Assembly (NCBI RefSeq): GCF_950023065.1 | Contig: NC_088678.1 | Location: 20,512,580-20,576,579, forward strand | DNA length: 64,000 bases | Origin: Planococcus citri | Lineage: Eukaryota > Arthropoda > Insecta > Hemiptera > Pseudococcidae | Direction of reading: 5' to 3' | Shown here: in pieces, positions 44,795 to 58,873 of the stretch | How positions within the stretch are numbered: the first letter of the stretch is position 1 | How the letters are laid out: every line of letters begins with the position of its first letter | Made by a program: the position numbers and the translations under genes | The notes under the pieces: generated by a model | Database searches by the model: none | What the model was told of the DNA's origin: nothing | Seen by the model: only the letters and a program-made list of their open reading frames with translations

Positions 44795-47700
44795 ATACAT
44801 TCTCATTACACAGATATTAGATATGCAGTATTGTATGTACTGCAATCGTGAATAGTGCCATGCACGCTGAATGGAACTACAAATTCCACCCTTTCCTCTC
44901 ACCTCCCCCCTCCCCACCCCCCCCAGCTCTTGAAACATTGAACAAAATTTATTTTCCGGCTGTAAAAACTTTTGGTTTTCTGCCTAAACTGCAAAAATTC
45001 TTGTTTTTTATGATTTCAATCATCTTGAATTATTTTTTCATCTATTCATAACTTTTTTTTGTTGAAAATATGACCCGGAAAAATTTTGCCTTAAATATAA
45101 ATGTTCATCTGATCCCACCCTCCCCTCCACCAGACATTTGAAACAGTTTCCTGTCGAAAGTCGGTTTTGGTTTTTTCGCGTTTTCTTGTTTTGTTAAACA
45201 CTTTGTTATAACGAATTGAAATTATGAAATTAATGCTCAAGGAGTGCTAATCCTGTCAACTCGACTAAAATGGTAGATTCTCGGCAATATTCTTGAAATT
45301 CCTTTCAATTATCGGATCAAATTTTCCAACACGTTGCGGAAATCAGAACAATTAAGCCTTGCGAGGGTGTAAAATGTGAATATTTGTCGTTCGTCATCAT
45401 CCTATTTCCTTCCCACACCGCTTTGCCTTTCTTGGCGTTTGAAAAACGATAAAGATGTTGTCAGTCGTACTCGTATATCGTAAGGTCGGCACATTTATCC
45501 AAAATTACCCTTTATAGTTGGAAAATTTTAATCAACTTTTCACCGCGAATAGCTTTCCAACGTTATAATGAATTTTTAATTAAAACGTCCGAAAATAAGA
45601 GCGAAAGATAGAGAGAGGAAAACGAGAAGTTTTAAGCGTAAAATTAATAATTTTAATACGGCGGCTTTCTCTCCTCCTCTTCTTCCGGTCGCTCGTACCA
45701 TTCGGTACGTTACCTGTTCTTTCGTCTCTCTGTAAGTACACTTCTGTCAGTTATAATCGTAAATTTCTTATCGATGTCGTAGAATTCGTAGATTGTATTT
45801 TCAGACTTTTGGAAAAGGGCTGCTGAAATCACGACCAGCGACGAGGACGACGACGACGGTGCTGGCAGCAGCGATATAACGATGAATGGATGAATGGAGG
45901 ATGGCGTTAGCGTTGGCGCTTAATTTTATCTCGAGTTTGTAATAAAAATAACGTCTAAAAGCCGTCGGTTATTTTCGGCTTAATATTAGGTTCAATTTAC
46001 AAGTGGCTGAGAGTCTTTTAAAAGCTCCCTCCTGTTGGTGGTGCGTGTTGTAGCGCTAAACTATACACAACATCGTCGTCGTATGAAAAGCCGACGACTC
46101 GCGTCGAAGGCCCTTAATTAAATTTAACCAACGTCGTTTTAAATGCTGGTATCCGTGTCTGCGGATGAACAAGATGAGATGGAGAGAGAGAGAGTACTGG
46201 AGCAGAGGCATCGACGACGAGGCGATATTATAACGAAATTATACCGTAGTGACGTTAATATGATAAGTTTATCCATCGGCGTGCGAGAGTGAGAGATTTA
46301 TACGAGTACGACGAGCATACGATGTCGTCGTAATCTTAAAAGCAAATCTTCGGACTAGTTTGACAACTAAAGTAAAATGAGAATCCTTCGTCGTCTTGGC
46401 TTTTTTCCTCATCGGCGTGCTTAATATAAACTTTCGATGAATCGAGCTTCGAGCTGCCTGCTACACATAACAAAGTAGGCTCTTCGGTGTATAAAGAATA
46501 CATCAGCGAACACTTCGAGTACTCGACAAAGGCAGGACACACGATGAAAACGCGATTTTAGCGAATAAAGTATTATGTTTCGCTCGACGACAGTCGACAC
46601 TTCTCTCTCAAAAATTTCATCTCAAAAACAGGCGACAAAATCGACTCAGCGGGCGAGAAAAAAATTACACTTAACAATGCGAACTCATTAAGCGTATCTG
46701 CCTTTTCATTCTTCCGCCTGCTCTCCTCAATGTGCCTTCTATTCGCCAGCAAAGCTCACTCTGCGGCGCGAATATTACAATTGATAATTTCGTTTTGAAA
46801 AGTTTTCATTAAAGTTGGCATCCGCATTAATACCACCGCCGCCCCGACGATGATGTCATTTTTTTTTTTTACCATACTTTCCAACCTCCAGCCAGAAAGA
46901 AAAACAATACGGTAGCTTGCTGGGATGCTTTTTCAGCTGAATTTCCTGAATGAAACATCAGTATACGTATAGTTTTCAATATTAATTGAAAAAAAAAGCT
47001 TCGCAGATAATGCTCGTGTTGTTTTTGTATTTTTATTTCAAATTTTATCGTCGAGCAGAGCGCGAATGACCACGAAAATTACATCTGGAAGGCGATAAAT
47101 AACAGAGGGAATGAACTGGACGGATTAACCACCTCTCACCTCCCCCCTCCCTCGACCAAAAAATTCTAATTATCGAGGAAAATTCAACACATGAAGAGAA
47201 TGGCCATTTTTCTAAAAAGTGATTTTTCTGACTTCCCTCGGCCTTTCAGACCAATATTTCGGTGTTTCCAAAACTTTCAAATTGACAAATTTTATAATTT
47301 ACTTAATCAACATAAATGAGAGCAATTTCTTGATTTTTTTGCCTCGTTTTCGATTCCTCAAATAATTGATGTTTTGCTTGTGAATTGAGCTACCCAAAAC
47401 AGCTCATTTCTGAGTTAATTTTTTTTCAAAAATTTTCATCCAATTTTTTCCTGTTCGTGGAAAGAAAAAATAATTGAATTGACCAATTCGCAAAAGAGCT
47501 CTACCGGACTCATCTTCAAATACACATAATTTCTGCCAAGCTCTAAATTTATTCAATTTTTTCAATCTTCTAAATTGAAATAGAGAAAAAAATTCAATAC
47601 AGAACACCTAGCAAATTCTCAAAGGAGATACTCGTACTCCATCTCGTATAATATTTCTTATCGAGTTTTCGCATCGGACTCTACTCATAGAAGGATAAAC

Positions 47701-48835
47701 TATACATAGGGGAAGACATCATGAAGGTTGTATAGGAAAATGAAGGTGTATAATAGTGGAGCCCATCACACAGCCCAATGGTGAATGTTCGGTCGGTCTT
47801 CGATCCGTATACGATATAGTCAGAATTTGCTTGCAAATCACGTCTTTTTTCTCTGTTTTGTTTGTCTTTTTCTTATTTGACTTGGGTTATAACGGTACTC
47901 GTATTCAGCTGCTACAGAGTACAGTACATATTATCCGGATACGTTTGAGAATTCACCACGAATGGAAATTAGTCACCAGTGTCCTCGTGCCATCGCGTAT
48001 ACTAATTTTACTCGTACTTCGTTAATTATACTACGTAACTTATCGAATTCCCACGTAGGAATTTATCGATTTTTTCGGCGACCGTTTTGTTCTTTTTGAA
48101 GTGCAAGTGAGCTGGAGGGAAGGAGGGAGGAGGATTCCATTCATATTACTCGTTACCACTTGATACGTATTACGTACTCATTTATGATTATGTACGTACA
48201 TTGTACGTGTGCGTGTACTTTGAACCATATTATTACGAATTATTTGAAAGTATTTTGATTGATTTTGTACAGCCAAATTTTGATGAAATGAATTTTCACT
48301 TGTGGCTTGAAGGGAGAGAAGAAGGTTAATTGTATTTTCATGACTCGTAATACTTTTCCCATATAACCTGATTTGATATAAATTCACAATTTAGTGTTTA
48401 AGATTTCACTGTTTTTGGCGGAGCTATGGGGCTTCAAAGTTCTCCAAAATGGTCGAAAATGGAAAATTTTAGTTGCAAATAGCTCTGGTTGTAAGTGGTA
48501 CAGAATTTTGAACTTTTTTTCAAATTGTAATACTTTGAGAGGGTAGTTGGCGAAAGTAAACAGCTTTAGGCGAAAGTAAAGCTCGACGAAAGATGTCAAA
48601 ATCAGTGTTGCCACTTTCAAAAAACTAGAAAAATATATTTAAAAACTTATGATTTAATTATAATTATGATGTCCATGAGTAAAAATTCTGAAACATTTCT
48701 AAAGTTTTCGTCCTTTTTAAGTAGATTAACATATAGTTGGGTGGGGGGGGGGCTCGCATAAGGAAAGGGGGAGTCCTAAGGAACATTTCTAGCCCTTGAT
48801 CTCGACAAAAAAGTTGTCCTACTTACAAAATGACG
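44795..48835. other. 4 kb of dlg1 intron, no recognisable gene
   Basis: Mixed composition with higher CpG near 45660-46300 and GACGAC triplets near 45846. No exon, transposon end or long repeat was recognised. Confidence 0.45.
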
Positions 48836-49938
48836 GCGTACAAAGGTAGATCTAAAGAGCAGGCAAAAATTCATCACCTGACAAAATTTCAAGTCCTCAA
48901 GTGTCCTTTTCGATTTTTAGTGAATTTTCAAAAATCAGATTAGATTTTGACCAAAAATATGAAAAAAATCAAAATTCTACCAAATTGACATGGAAAGCTG
49001 AAAATTGGGATATACCTTATTTTCGACCTACCCAATCGATTGAAAACTGTTTCAAACCGTTTTGAGCAGTTCTGGAGCCTCCAGCAGATTTTTGAAACCC
49101 GAAATTTCCCAAAATTTCATCAAATGGAGATGGAAAGCCGAAATTCATACTGCAAACTAATTTTCATACTTCACGAAGTCGACTGCATGTGGATTTCAAG
49201 TCGTTTTGGAGCCTCCAGCGACTTTTTGAAAATTACTGGAGCCTCCAGTAGATTTTTGAAACTCGAAATTTCCCAAAATTTCATCAAATTAATGGAGATG
49301 GAAAGCCAAAATTCATTCTGCAAACTAATTTCAATACGCTACGAAGTCGACTGCTGTCTCCAACGACTTTTTGAAAGGTTGTATGGCGTTTTTTTGAAAA
49401 TTGAAATTTCCAAAAAGTAGCTGGAAGCTTCAAAACCATTTGAAACCACCATGCAGTCGACTTCATATCGTGTTGAAATTATTTTGTAAAGCAAATTTCA
49501 GCTTGCTAACTCCATTTGATAAATTAATGTTGTTGTGGGAATTTCAAGTTTTAAAAATCTGGTGACTCCAGTAATTTTCAAAAAGTCGCTGGGGGCTCCA
49601 AAACGACTTGAAATCCACCTGCAGTCGACTTTGTAGCGTATTGAAATTAGTTTGCAGAATGAATTTCGGCTTTCCAACTCCATTATTGATGAAATTTTGT
49701 GGGAATTTCGGGTTTCAAAAATCTGCTGGAGGCTTCAGAACTGCTCAAAACGGATTGAAACAGTTTCCAATCGATTTGGCGTGTCGAAAATAGGGTATAT
49801 CCCAAATTTCGATAGGATTTTGATTATTTTCCTCATTTTTGGCCTAAATTTGATTTTCAAAAATTTGCAAAAAAAATTGAAAAAGGCATTTTAGAGCACT
49901 TGAAATTTTTGTCTGATCTTTCGATCTACCTTTGTACG
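48836..49938. mobile_element. 1.1-kb foldback element
   Basis: GCGTACAAAGGTAGATCTAA at the left is inverted as GATCTACCTTTGTACGG at the right. The arms keep pairing for hundreds of bases: GATTGAAAACTGTTTCAAAC with GATTGAAACAGTTTCCAATC, CTGGAGCCTCCAGCAGATTT with AAATCTGCTGGAGGCTTCAG, and CTACGAAGTCGACTGC with GCAGTCGACTTTGTAGCG. The arms also contain repeated internal segments. No coding potential. Confidence 0.85.
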
Positions 49939-52540
49939 GTTCAGAAAATATCAGCTCTATCCAATCGCATCGTCTTACATTTTTAATGTTGAAGAATTGA
50001 TTTTTAATTTTTTTTAAAATGATGATTCTGAAGGATTTTTATGGAAATATTGATCATTTCCTAAAATTTTGCACTTTTCCTTTTTTACACTACAAATCTT
50101 TAAAAAAATTTGTCAATTTTCGCCGAAATAGTGAAATTAGTGACTAAGTCGCTTTTTAAGTGACCGAATTTCATGTCTGCTTTTATATCTCAGCTTTCTG
50201 CGAAAATTTTTCAAAATTTATAAAATCCCATTTTTGCGAAAAATAACTCAATTTCTAAAATATAATTTTTTTCCAAAATAAAAATCCCCAACCGTCAATT
50301 TTTTAGGTACATTCTTGACCAAAAATGTTTTCGATTTGAAACTCACGTCACTCCCACATTTGTAATTGTCACAACTTGTGCAGAAAATAATTTTTCATTT
50401 TTTCTCAAAATTTTGGATTTTGACTTCGAAAACTTTGGTATTACCTACAGAGAAACTTTTCGAAAATTTTCGTATCTCTACGTCGAAGATTTACGCATTT
50501 TGGAAATCGGGGTAAAAAAAATGTCCATTTTGAGCGTTTCCTCGAATTCCAAAATGAAATTTTGAGTTGACCTCAATTTTTTTTGAAAATTTTCTCAACT
50601 AAGTTATACTCCTTCCCATTAGATAAAATGAAATTTTCCAATTTTCATCCGTCAGTTTTTTCTCGGGTCTCAAAAGGTTAAATTTACCAAGTGACATCTT
50701 CCTCGCTACAAAAATTAATCTAAATAAATACGATTAAACGTCATCATCGAAAGACCACACTCAATGTAAATAAATCTCGAATTCGCGATTTATAATTCTC
50801 GAGTGAACAAGCAACCAAACGTTGAATGGAAACTTCTCCATATAAAACATATAGACGCAAGGTAGGAAGGGGGAAATCGTTTATGGAAATCTTCTCATTT
50901 CCGACCTTCTTCGAAAAGCTGGTTTGGTAAATAGCGTATCGCAGGAGGTATAATAATAAACGAAAGGAAGTAAACAAAAGTCTCCATTTACCACGAGCGA
51001 GGTTCCAGCGTGGCGCGGCGGCATCGGCGAGTTATATTGAAAATACTCGAGATATTATGTAAAAATACCTCTGGCATCGATTAGGTTTACATTACAATAG
51101 AAATGTGTCCGTATATTCCCTTCTGAGAGCTCTGATTTTGCTCATCTCGAACCCCTCATCCCTCTCATCCCTATTCTCCATTGCATTAAAATTATCTATG
51201 GAAGATTAAAGAGCACGCGAACCAGCGAACACAAATCGAATCACAACAATACACACAGCGAAACGAGAGGGGAAAAAATCTAAACCGAGTTGAATGGAGG
51301 GAAAAAAAAGGTTAAATTCCATAAGGTGGGAAAAAAAAGGAAGCTCGATATGACGTCCCAAAAACCCATTTCAATTTACATTTCGGGCCGCCGTAGCCGC
51401 CACCGCCACCGTTTTCTCATTAAACGTGTAAACAAACGTAAACAAATCGATATATGGGGAGTACAGTACACAGAGAGATACTACAAGCAAACAGAGCGAG
51501 GCAGATTAACCTGCGAAAGAGTGAGATAGGAAGAGATGTGGGAAAAAAAGGGGTTTCACCGGAATCCGACGCACCATACACAAGATCAAAGCTGTCTTTT
51601 TTTCTCATCCATCGTTAACAACCATTTCCGGAAGCATTATTTTTAGTACGTTGATCTGATATAGGAGAAAAAAAAAATAGCTCTATACCAGATACACCCA
51701 ACACCCATATTGCGTAATCGACGCCTCCCCCGTTTCGTTTTTACGCCTAATATAGATTTATAAAACCATCGTATTCCCCGAAGCTTTCCACCGCGATACT
51801 CTCTACTCTCGGATCTCGTGAAAAGTTTCACCTTCGCATATGCGAAGAAAGAAAAACAAAAAAGTAATTTTCACCCGAAAAAGATCAAAAGATTAGCTTT
51901 ACGGGCCATCTAATGGCAGTTTGATGGCGTATCGCGACTTATCGCCTCCAAACTGTGACAACGCTGGCCAAATATTTGGGCTGCAATAAAAATAGCTACA
52001 TTTACTTAGTGTATGGGGTCGTATATCATGCTACAGGGTGTCGAATAAATATGTATGTATTGTAGATGATGGTATGGTTTTGAGGTATAGGAGGAGAATC
52101 TTGGTGTGTGAGCGTAGCCACACATTAATGGGGAATTTGAGCTATTAATTTCAATATTTTGCTAGCGTTTTAGTGGCTAGACTAGAATATTAGAGAGAGT
52201 GAAAATTGAATCTATTTCAGATATTACCATACGCGTTTTTACAGGGTGAAGGGTAGAAAAGGTCTATTCTGAAATGACTTACGAACCAATATTAGCGATA
52301 ACGTTTAACCAAATTTAATTTAAAAAATAAGGGTGAAAATAAACATTTTTTTTGGAATTCCACTTCCAGGAAAAAAAAACAGAAAAAAAGGTAAAATTTA
52401 ATCAATACGAAAATGTTGCCCAAAAAACCCGAAATCTTCATTTTCTTAAAGCTATACTCAGAAAATTTTTCAGCTCCGGAAGCGCCCTTCAAGGAAAGAT
52501 ATGAGCATTAAGGTAGGTCGAAAGAAAAAAACACATCCTG
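49939..52540. other. dlg1 intron, no recognisable gene
   Basis: Mixed sequence. ACAGGGTGTCGAATAAATAT at 52034 resembles a solitary CAGGGTGTC transposon terminus without an obvious partner. No exon was recognised. Confidence 0.45.
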
Positions 52541-53440
52541 GATTTTGACGAAAACTGGTGGCGAAGTTTACTTTAAGCGGGAGACTACCCAGACAAATTT
52601 CGAGTTCTCAGCAGTTCAGGAGACCTCAAAATAGGGCTACTCGTATTTCCGAAAAAAATCGTGATTTTTTGCCACATTTTGGGTAGTATGTATAATTGTA
52701 TAACCTGTGCAACTCCTTGGCCACCCCCACCCCCCTCAAAAGTTGTGATTTGAGTTTCTGAACCTCGCTGACCTATTGAATTCAAAATTCAATACAACAG
52801 CACTTTCAGCCCCCTATCAAGCGTTCGAAGATTGACGGTTTGCTAAAATTACAATATTCCATCATTTTTACAGAACTTTTCCACCATTAAAAAATTCTAC
52901 ATTTTTATAGAAAAAAATCAACGCTGAATTCGTGTTCAGCGGGTCAAAATACCCCGATTTCGATTACCACCTTTTTCGCAATTTTTTGTTTCGATTTCAT
53001 TTTCAAAATTCATATTTTTCCACTCATCTTAGTGGATGCAAAAAAAAAATTCAAGAAAAAAAATGAATTTGGACTGTTTACTCAAAATTACTGTGAAAAG
53101 TAAAGTAATCTGGGTATTTCGACCCGCTGAACACGTATTGAACATTGGTTTCTCATTAAGAGAATTTTTAATGGTAGAAAAGTGCTGTAAACGTTGAATT
53201 TTGAATTCAATGGGTCAGGGTGGTTCAGAAACTCGAATCGCAGCTTTTGAAGGGGGGGGGGGTCTGAGGGATTGCAAAAGTTATACTATCCGAGGGTGGC
53301 AAAATACAGATTTTTTTGAAAATGACCCTACTTTGAGGACCCCTGGCTCAGCCCCCAAACTGCTGAGAGGATTAAAAATTTTCTGAGTAGTCTCTCAATA
53401 AAAATACATAAACTGCTTCGCCAATTTTCCTCAAAATCTA
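52541..53440. mobile_element. 0.9-kb foldback element
   Basis: GATTTTGACGAAAACTGGTG at the left pairs with CCAATTTTCCTCAAAATC at the right. Inward, GGGAGACTACCCAGA pairs with TCTGAGTAGTCTCTC, TTGAATTCAAAATTCAA with TTGAATTTTGAATTCAA, and GTGTTCAGCGGGTCAAAATA with TATTTCGACCCGCTGAACAC near the centre (about 53010). Confidence 0.8.
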
Positions 53441-56400
53441 AAGAAAGGAATTTTTCATTCTACTTCCAATCCAAGTAAACCTGTTTCGGGAAAAATGGTC
53501 CAGTTTCAAAAGATATTATTTGAGATTCTATATCAACCTAGGCCATTTCCATCAAAATCCAAGATTACAATAGGGTTGTGCTGATCAAAAAATTTGTGAG
53601 TCACTAATTTCTAAAAAAATCTGTGTTTAAAAAATATTTGCTTCAGGTAACCATTAATCGAGTTCAAACATCGAAAGATCATTTCTGAAACTGGAGGAAT
53701 ATTATGAAAAACAGTGGTGCCAATTTTTGATCGCTACAGACAATTTTTTAAAAAAACGAGAAAATACTTCAATTTTTTTCGAGTTATCAAAATTGAGAAT
53801 TGTTACTAAAAAGTTGTTTTAAAATACTCCCCCACTTTCAGAAAATTATATTTTACAATGTTTTGACATCATTAATGTTCAGCAATTGAGAAAAAATAGT
53901 TTCAAAATCACGAATTCACTTAGAAATGAGTGATTGGTAAATTTTCAATCGCTCAGCAGAACCCTTGAAAAGGTTCTGAATTCTGAGGTAAATCCCCTCT
54001 CTCCTTTTTAAAGACTGGTGGCTCGTTTTTCATTTCAATTTTATTAGATTTTTGATAAAGCTTGGAAAAAATTATGACCAGGCAACCTCATCATCATCAA
54101 AAGTTTATTTAACGACGTCCGGCATCTTAGCCTTTAACGTCAACAATACAGAAATTAAATTAACAAATTTTTTTTAAAAAACAAATTAGCAAAAAATATA
54201 ACAACAAAATGATTCAATTTTGGGGAAAAATTCAAATTTTTAGGTCAATATTTTTTTTATCATCTCCCTGATCAGTGATCAGCATCATTCTCCAAAGGGA
54301 AAAAAGTCATATTTTGAGAACCCTTGAAATTATCAAAATAAATTTTGGACACGGAATCCTGGTACGCAGACATCAAGAGATCGCTCAACTAAACCACCAA
54401 TAAAACGTTTAGCTCTTGCCAGAGAAAAGGAGAGGGGTTGAAAATTGATCAAAAAATTTGAAATTTCTTTCAAAAAAATTGAAAAGCGACTCGACTCGGT
54501 TTTGACCACGCGCAACGATACAGGAGGCAGATGAGAGTAATGACGGAGGGGAGGGGGAAGGAGTTCAGCACCTTAAAATGATAACAATTCATTTATGCCC
54601 TTCACTTCACTTCACTTCACCTCCGAAAAAATCGAATTCATTTTTAGTGTGCGTAGGTAGGTGACGGATTTTTCGTAGGAAAATTGGATAGGTAAATGCT
54701 TTGGAGTTACTATGTAGTACATGGTAATGGGGCAAAAATAATGCTAAAACTGAGTTATGAATTATGATATCATTTGCTAACTAAAAATTCATTTCATTAA
54801 TTTTTTGTCTACCTATAACCATAAGTAGGTACTTGACATGAATAATTTTTAACTTTTTACTTATAATTTAAAAATTACTTCAAAATGAGAAATTAAACTA
54901 ATTTTTGTACAATTGAAACATGTAATTTTTATTATCATGATTTAGTAAAAATTATTAAAACAAAATGATTTTTACTATTGGTACCTATAGCAAAATTTAT
55001 TAAAATGATAAGTAAGTTTTACTATACGATTACAGTAAAAATTATTGAATGGGATCTGGTACTTAATTGTGAGTATTTAGTTAAATTTTTTTGTAAAAAT
55101 TACCCATATTTTTTTCGTGTAATAGGCAATGCAAATTCTTAACATAGGTATTTTATAAGATTTAATTCTTAATTTAGAATAAAAAGCAAGTTCTGAAAAT
55201 TGGTTTGAAAATTTATAAATTTCAAGACAATGGAAATTCTAAAAAAAATAATATGAAAATTTGTATTTAGAGACGCTGAGAATTCCAAAAATTGATTAAA
55301 AGTTCTGTAAGTTGCAGATAATGTGAACTTGAAAATTATATGAAATAAGTATTGTAATATTTATGAAGAAGATGAGAATTCTGAAAAATTGGAGGCAATG
55401 TGAATTCCAAAAATTGAGTAAACGTTTTACAATTTGTGGACAATATGAACTTGAAAATTGAATTTGAAATTTTTTAATTTAAAGACAATAAGAATTCTGA
55501 AAAATTATTCAAAATTTGACTATTTAGAGGCAATGTGAATTCTAAAAATTGATTGCAAATTTCCTAACTCAGCAGCAATGCAAAATTCTGAAAATTTATT
55601 GAAAACTTTATGAAATTGTAGCGATGGGGAATTCGGGAAATCGATTTGAAATTTTGTAAATTTTAAAACAATGCAAACTATGAAAAACAACTAGAAATTT
55701 CTTAATTTAGAAGCAATACAAGCTTATAAATTATTCTGAAATACCTATTGTAATTTGGAAAATATGAAAACACTGAAAAACAATTATTATTTTGAAGCAG
55801 TGAGAGTTTCAAAAATTCTCATCACTGTGACATGGTTGATTTACTTATGCACTACCTAGATGTAATAACGGTTATAGCTGTAGAAAAGGCAGCTAGCTAC
55901 GCACACTTTGCAGCTAAGCTTTGCTTAGCTGTCTAGTTGTCAATTAGGATCAAAATTGGGGACTTTTGTATTTTCTAAAGGAATCAAAATGCCACCTAGA
56001 AAATTGGTTCACAGTATTTTTTTATTTCAATTTTCAAACACTACGGTAATTTAGAACGAGCGAATTTTTCTCAAACGACTGAATTGGTTCGCCCAACAAT
56101 ACATCAAATCAGAAAAAATTGATTTACAATTTCTTTACATTCAAATTTTAAAGCACAGATTATAAAAATTCAACGTGTACGATCTTCCTTCATTTTATTT
56201 GTACCCCCCCCCCCACCCTTACACAATAAGTAATCAGTTGAAAATTTTGGAAATTCACAATATTGTTGGTAACATTTTCTAGACACTAATAATCGACTAG
56301 AAAGTGAACAACATTTTGATACTTTTTTCACTAAAACGAAAGAGCAGCACCCTCTTCCCCTCTCCTCTTGTGTTTTATGTGATTACTGATTGGGTATAAA

Positions 56401-58741
56401 TTCCAGTTCTGGCATCAGAGTAAAAATTATCGTCATTTTCAAGCTCAAAGTGAAATTTTAGCTAATTTTAGACTTATTTCGGTAGATTTTAAGGATAATT
56501 TTTTCTGAAATTACAAAATATTGTACACATTTCCGTTTTGGAATCTGAAAAATTAACTTTAAGAGCCAGAAATTTCAGTTTTATCGTTAGTTTTGAAATC
56601 AGTGCAAAATTTTAATTCATTTTGATTGGTTGTAAGAATAGGTTTGGTTGAAATTTCAAAAAATCACGAACAAATCTCCATTTTGAGAGATAAAGGATTG
56701 ATTTCTGTAGCCATAAATTTCATTTTGAGTTTAAAGTGAAAACCCATCATCATTTTCAAGTTCAGTGTAAAATTTCAATTCATTTTAACTGATAGCAACA
56801 ATATTTTTCTACTGATATTGCAAAAATTGAACAAAAAATTATAATGGAGGGGGGGGGCGATTCCAGTTTTGGGGCTGAAGTAAAAAACACCGCCATTTTT
56901 GACCTCAGTGCGAAATTTCATTTTATTTAGATAGGTCACAAGCACATTTTATTTCAAACGGCCATATTTTTTATTTTCAGATTAATTTTGAATTTGTACA
57001 TATACAACATTATAATTTTCAAAAAATAGGGTTCATTGAACTCGTAATAGGACTAACTATGTAGCTTTTGGATTTACCTACTGTTGAGCGCAGATAAATT
57101 ATACCCACAAAAAAAAGTTTAAATCGAGCAAAAAATATCAAAATTATCGAAAAGTGCATTCAAAATGCATAATAAAATGCAGTTTTTTTTTTTGTAAAGT
57201 TCTTGATTTCGGGGGAACCTCACGTAGACTCATACTCTGGTTCGATTCGGTTTCCATCTCAAGAACCTTAAGCATACCTCATGGGAAAATGTCAGCTGCC
57301 TAGTTGCAAAATTCAAGTTTCTAGAATAGTATTTTCATTTTTTTCCTGCTCTTTGAAAATGGTAATTTTGACATTACTTTCCACTTCACCAATCAGCATA
57401 TTTGATAAATTTTGACACCATTTTCTTCTTCCAAAATTGAAACATTTGAAAAATTTCTTGCTAAAAATCTTGTTTTTTTTTTTCAAAATTGCAAAAAAGT
57501 CTAGCTTTTATTTTCCCATTTTTTTTCAATCAAACTTCAAAACGTTTCATTTGTTCTCTCCTTTCAATAATTTGATTTTTTTTTCGTCTTCTTGAAAATT
57601 GGTAAAGTTTTGACCCAAAACTATTTTGTCTTCAATCAAAACATTTGAACGTTACAATATATTTTCACGAAAGGTCTTGCTTTCGCATGGTATCTACTTG
57701 TTTGATAGAGACCTAATCATACTCGCGTGAATAGAAAATGGGAAAAAATCTATCAGGCAAAATAATACTTTGATATGAAGTAAAAAAATATGGACAAAGG
57801 CAGATTTCTGCTCTGTTTATCTCTCAGATCAACTAGTCAGCCTTTCTGCATCTTGTTTTCTTCAATATTCTCTTTTCTCGACTCGTCTCACTTCAGCTGA
57901 TCAAACATCAACCAAGGTATCAAAAATAGAGCAATGTGGTGTAGGGAAGGGGACTTGACCTTTTGTACTGAAAGTTAGTTTTCTTTGAGACGAATTCTTC
58001 GACAAATTTTGAAGAAATTTCATTGCTATGACCTTTGTGGACCATTTGCAAGACTTTTTAGACATCCTGTAAGTCGTACTGTTGATAAAATGAATTTCAA
58101 AAAGAACTAACTACAAAAAAGGTCGTTCCTGAACCTGAAATCTATTTCAAAAATGTGATATATTTGTGATGAGGGGAGGGATACAAATCCTCAAGATACG
58201 TAGCCAGCGCATCTAAGATAATTTCGACACGTAAAATTCCAAACAATTCGAAATGTTTATACGAAATATTTCCATAAATCATATTTTCTTTTGAAGTACG
58301 TACATTCTAGCACCACGACAGATACGAATCAATTTTTCAAAGCTGCTTATTAGACAAACGATGTAAATGATTATCTTGATAATCTATTTTTAGATCCTCG
58401 CGAGTTCTCAACTTGGCGGAATTTTTTTCGCAGCATCTCGAGTACATAAATCGCAGCAGTAGCAATCATCTATCGATATTGTTCGAGTTTAAAAATATAA
58501 TCGTTCGGAAGTACTCTTAAAGATCGAATCGTTTCAAGTCCGCTAATTTAACGTGCGTTAAAATTTATACTACTACGCCAATTAAACGATATAATTAATA
58601 CATCTAATCGCGTTTAATCGCCGTCGTAAAATTGTTTAATTTGACTAGACGACGTGAGACCGAGTACATAGTGAAAATAGACTATACACACGAATAAGAG
58701 TACCTAACCTTTTAATTATACGTATATATAAATTCACTCAC
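53441..58741. other. 5.3 kb of dlg1 intron, no recognisable gene
   Basis: AT-rich. At 54089-54160 the minus strand reads GACGTCGTTAAATAAACTTT then TGATGATGATGA, which looks like a LINE 3' end with a polyadenylation-like AATAAA and triplet tail. At 55150-55830 weakly repeated units of about 60-70 bp (AATGTGAATTCTAAAAATTG type) form a very decayed array. No exon was recognised. Confidence 0.45.
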
Positions 58742-58873
58742 CGAGTAAAGCTTGGAAAAGTCTGGATTTGAAAATACGTATAACTCGTTCGATAGCTAAT
58801 CTCAATTGTTTATCCTGCGGCGATATCAATTTGGCGTGGTAATCTTCTAACAACTCCAAAGCTCGATGCGCTT
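58742..58873 (-). CDS. dlg1: dlg1 L27-domain exon
   Basis: A 132-bp minus-strand exon. With the split first codon (G|AA) it encodes EAHRALELLEDYHAKL, then QLRLAIERVIRIFKSRLFQA and LL, nearly the whole L27 domain of Dlg/SAP97. L27 is a helical module that heterodimerises with the L27 domains of other MAGUKs and of CASK/Lin-7-type partners. Acceptor TGTTTTTACAG; donor ACTCG|GTGAGTG. It enters in phase 1 from MPVRKQ|G and leaves in phase 1 (G|AT) into DIQEFY at 10548, so the following intron is about 48.2 kb. The order MPVRKQ - L27 - DIQEFY is the same as in vertebrate and fly Dlg isoforms with L27. Confidence 0.96.
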
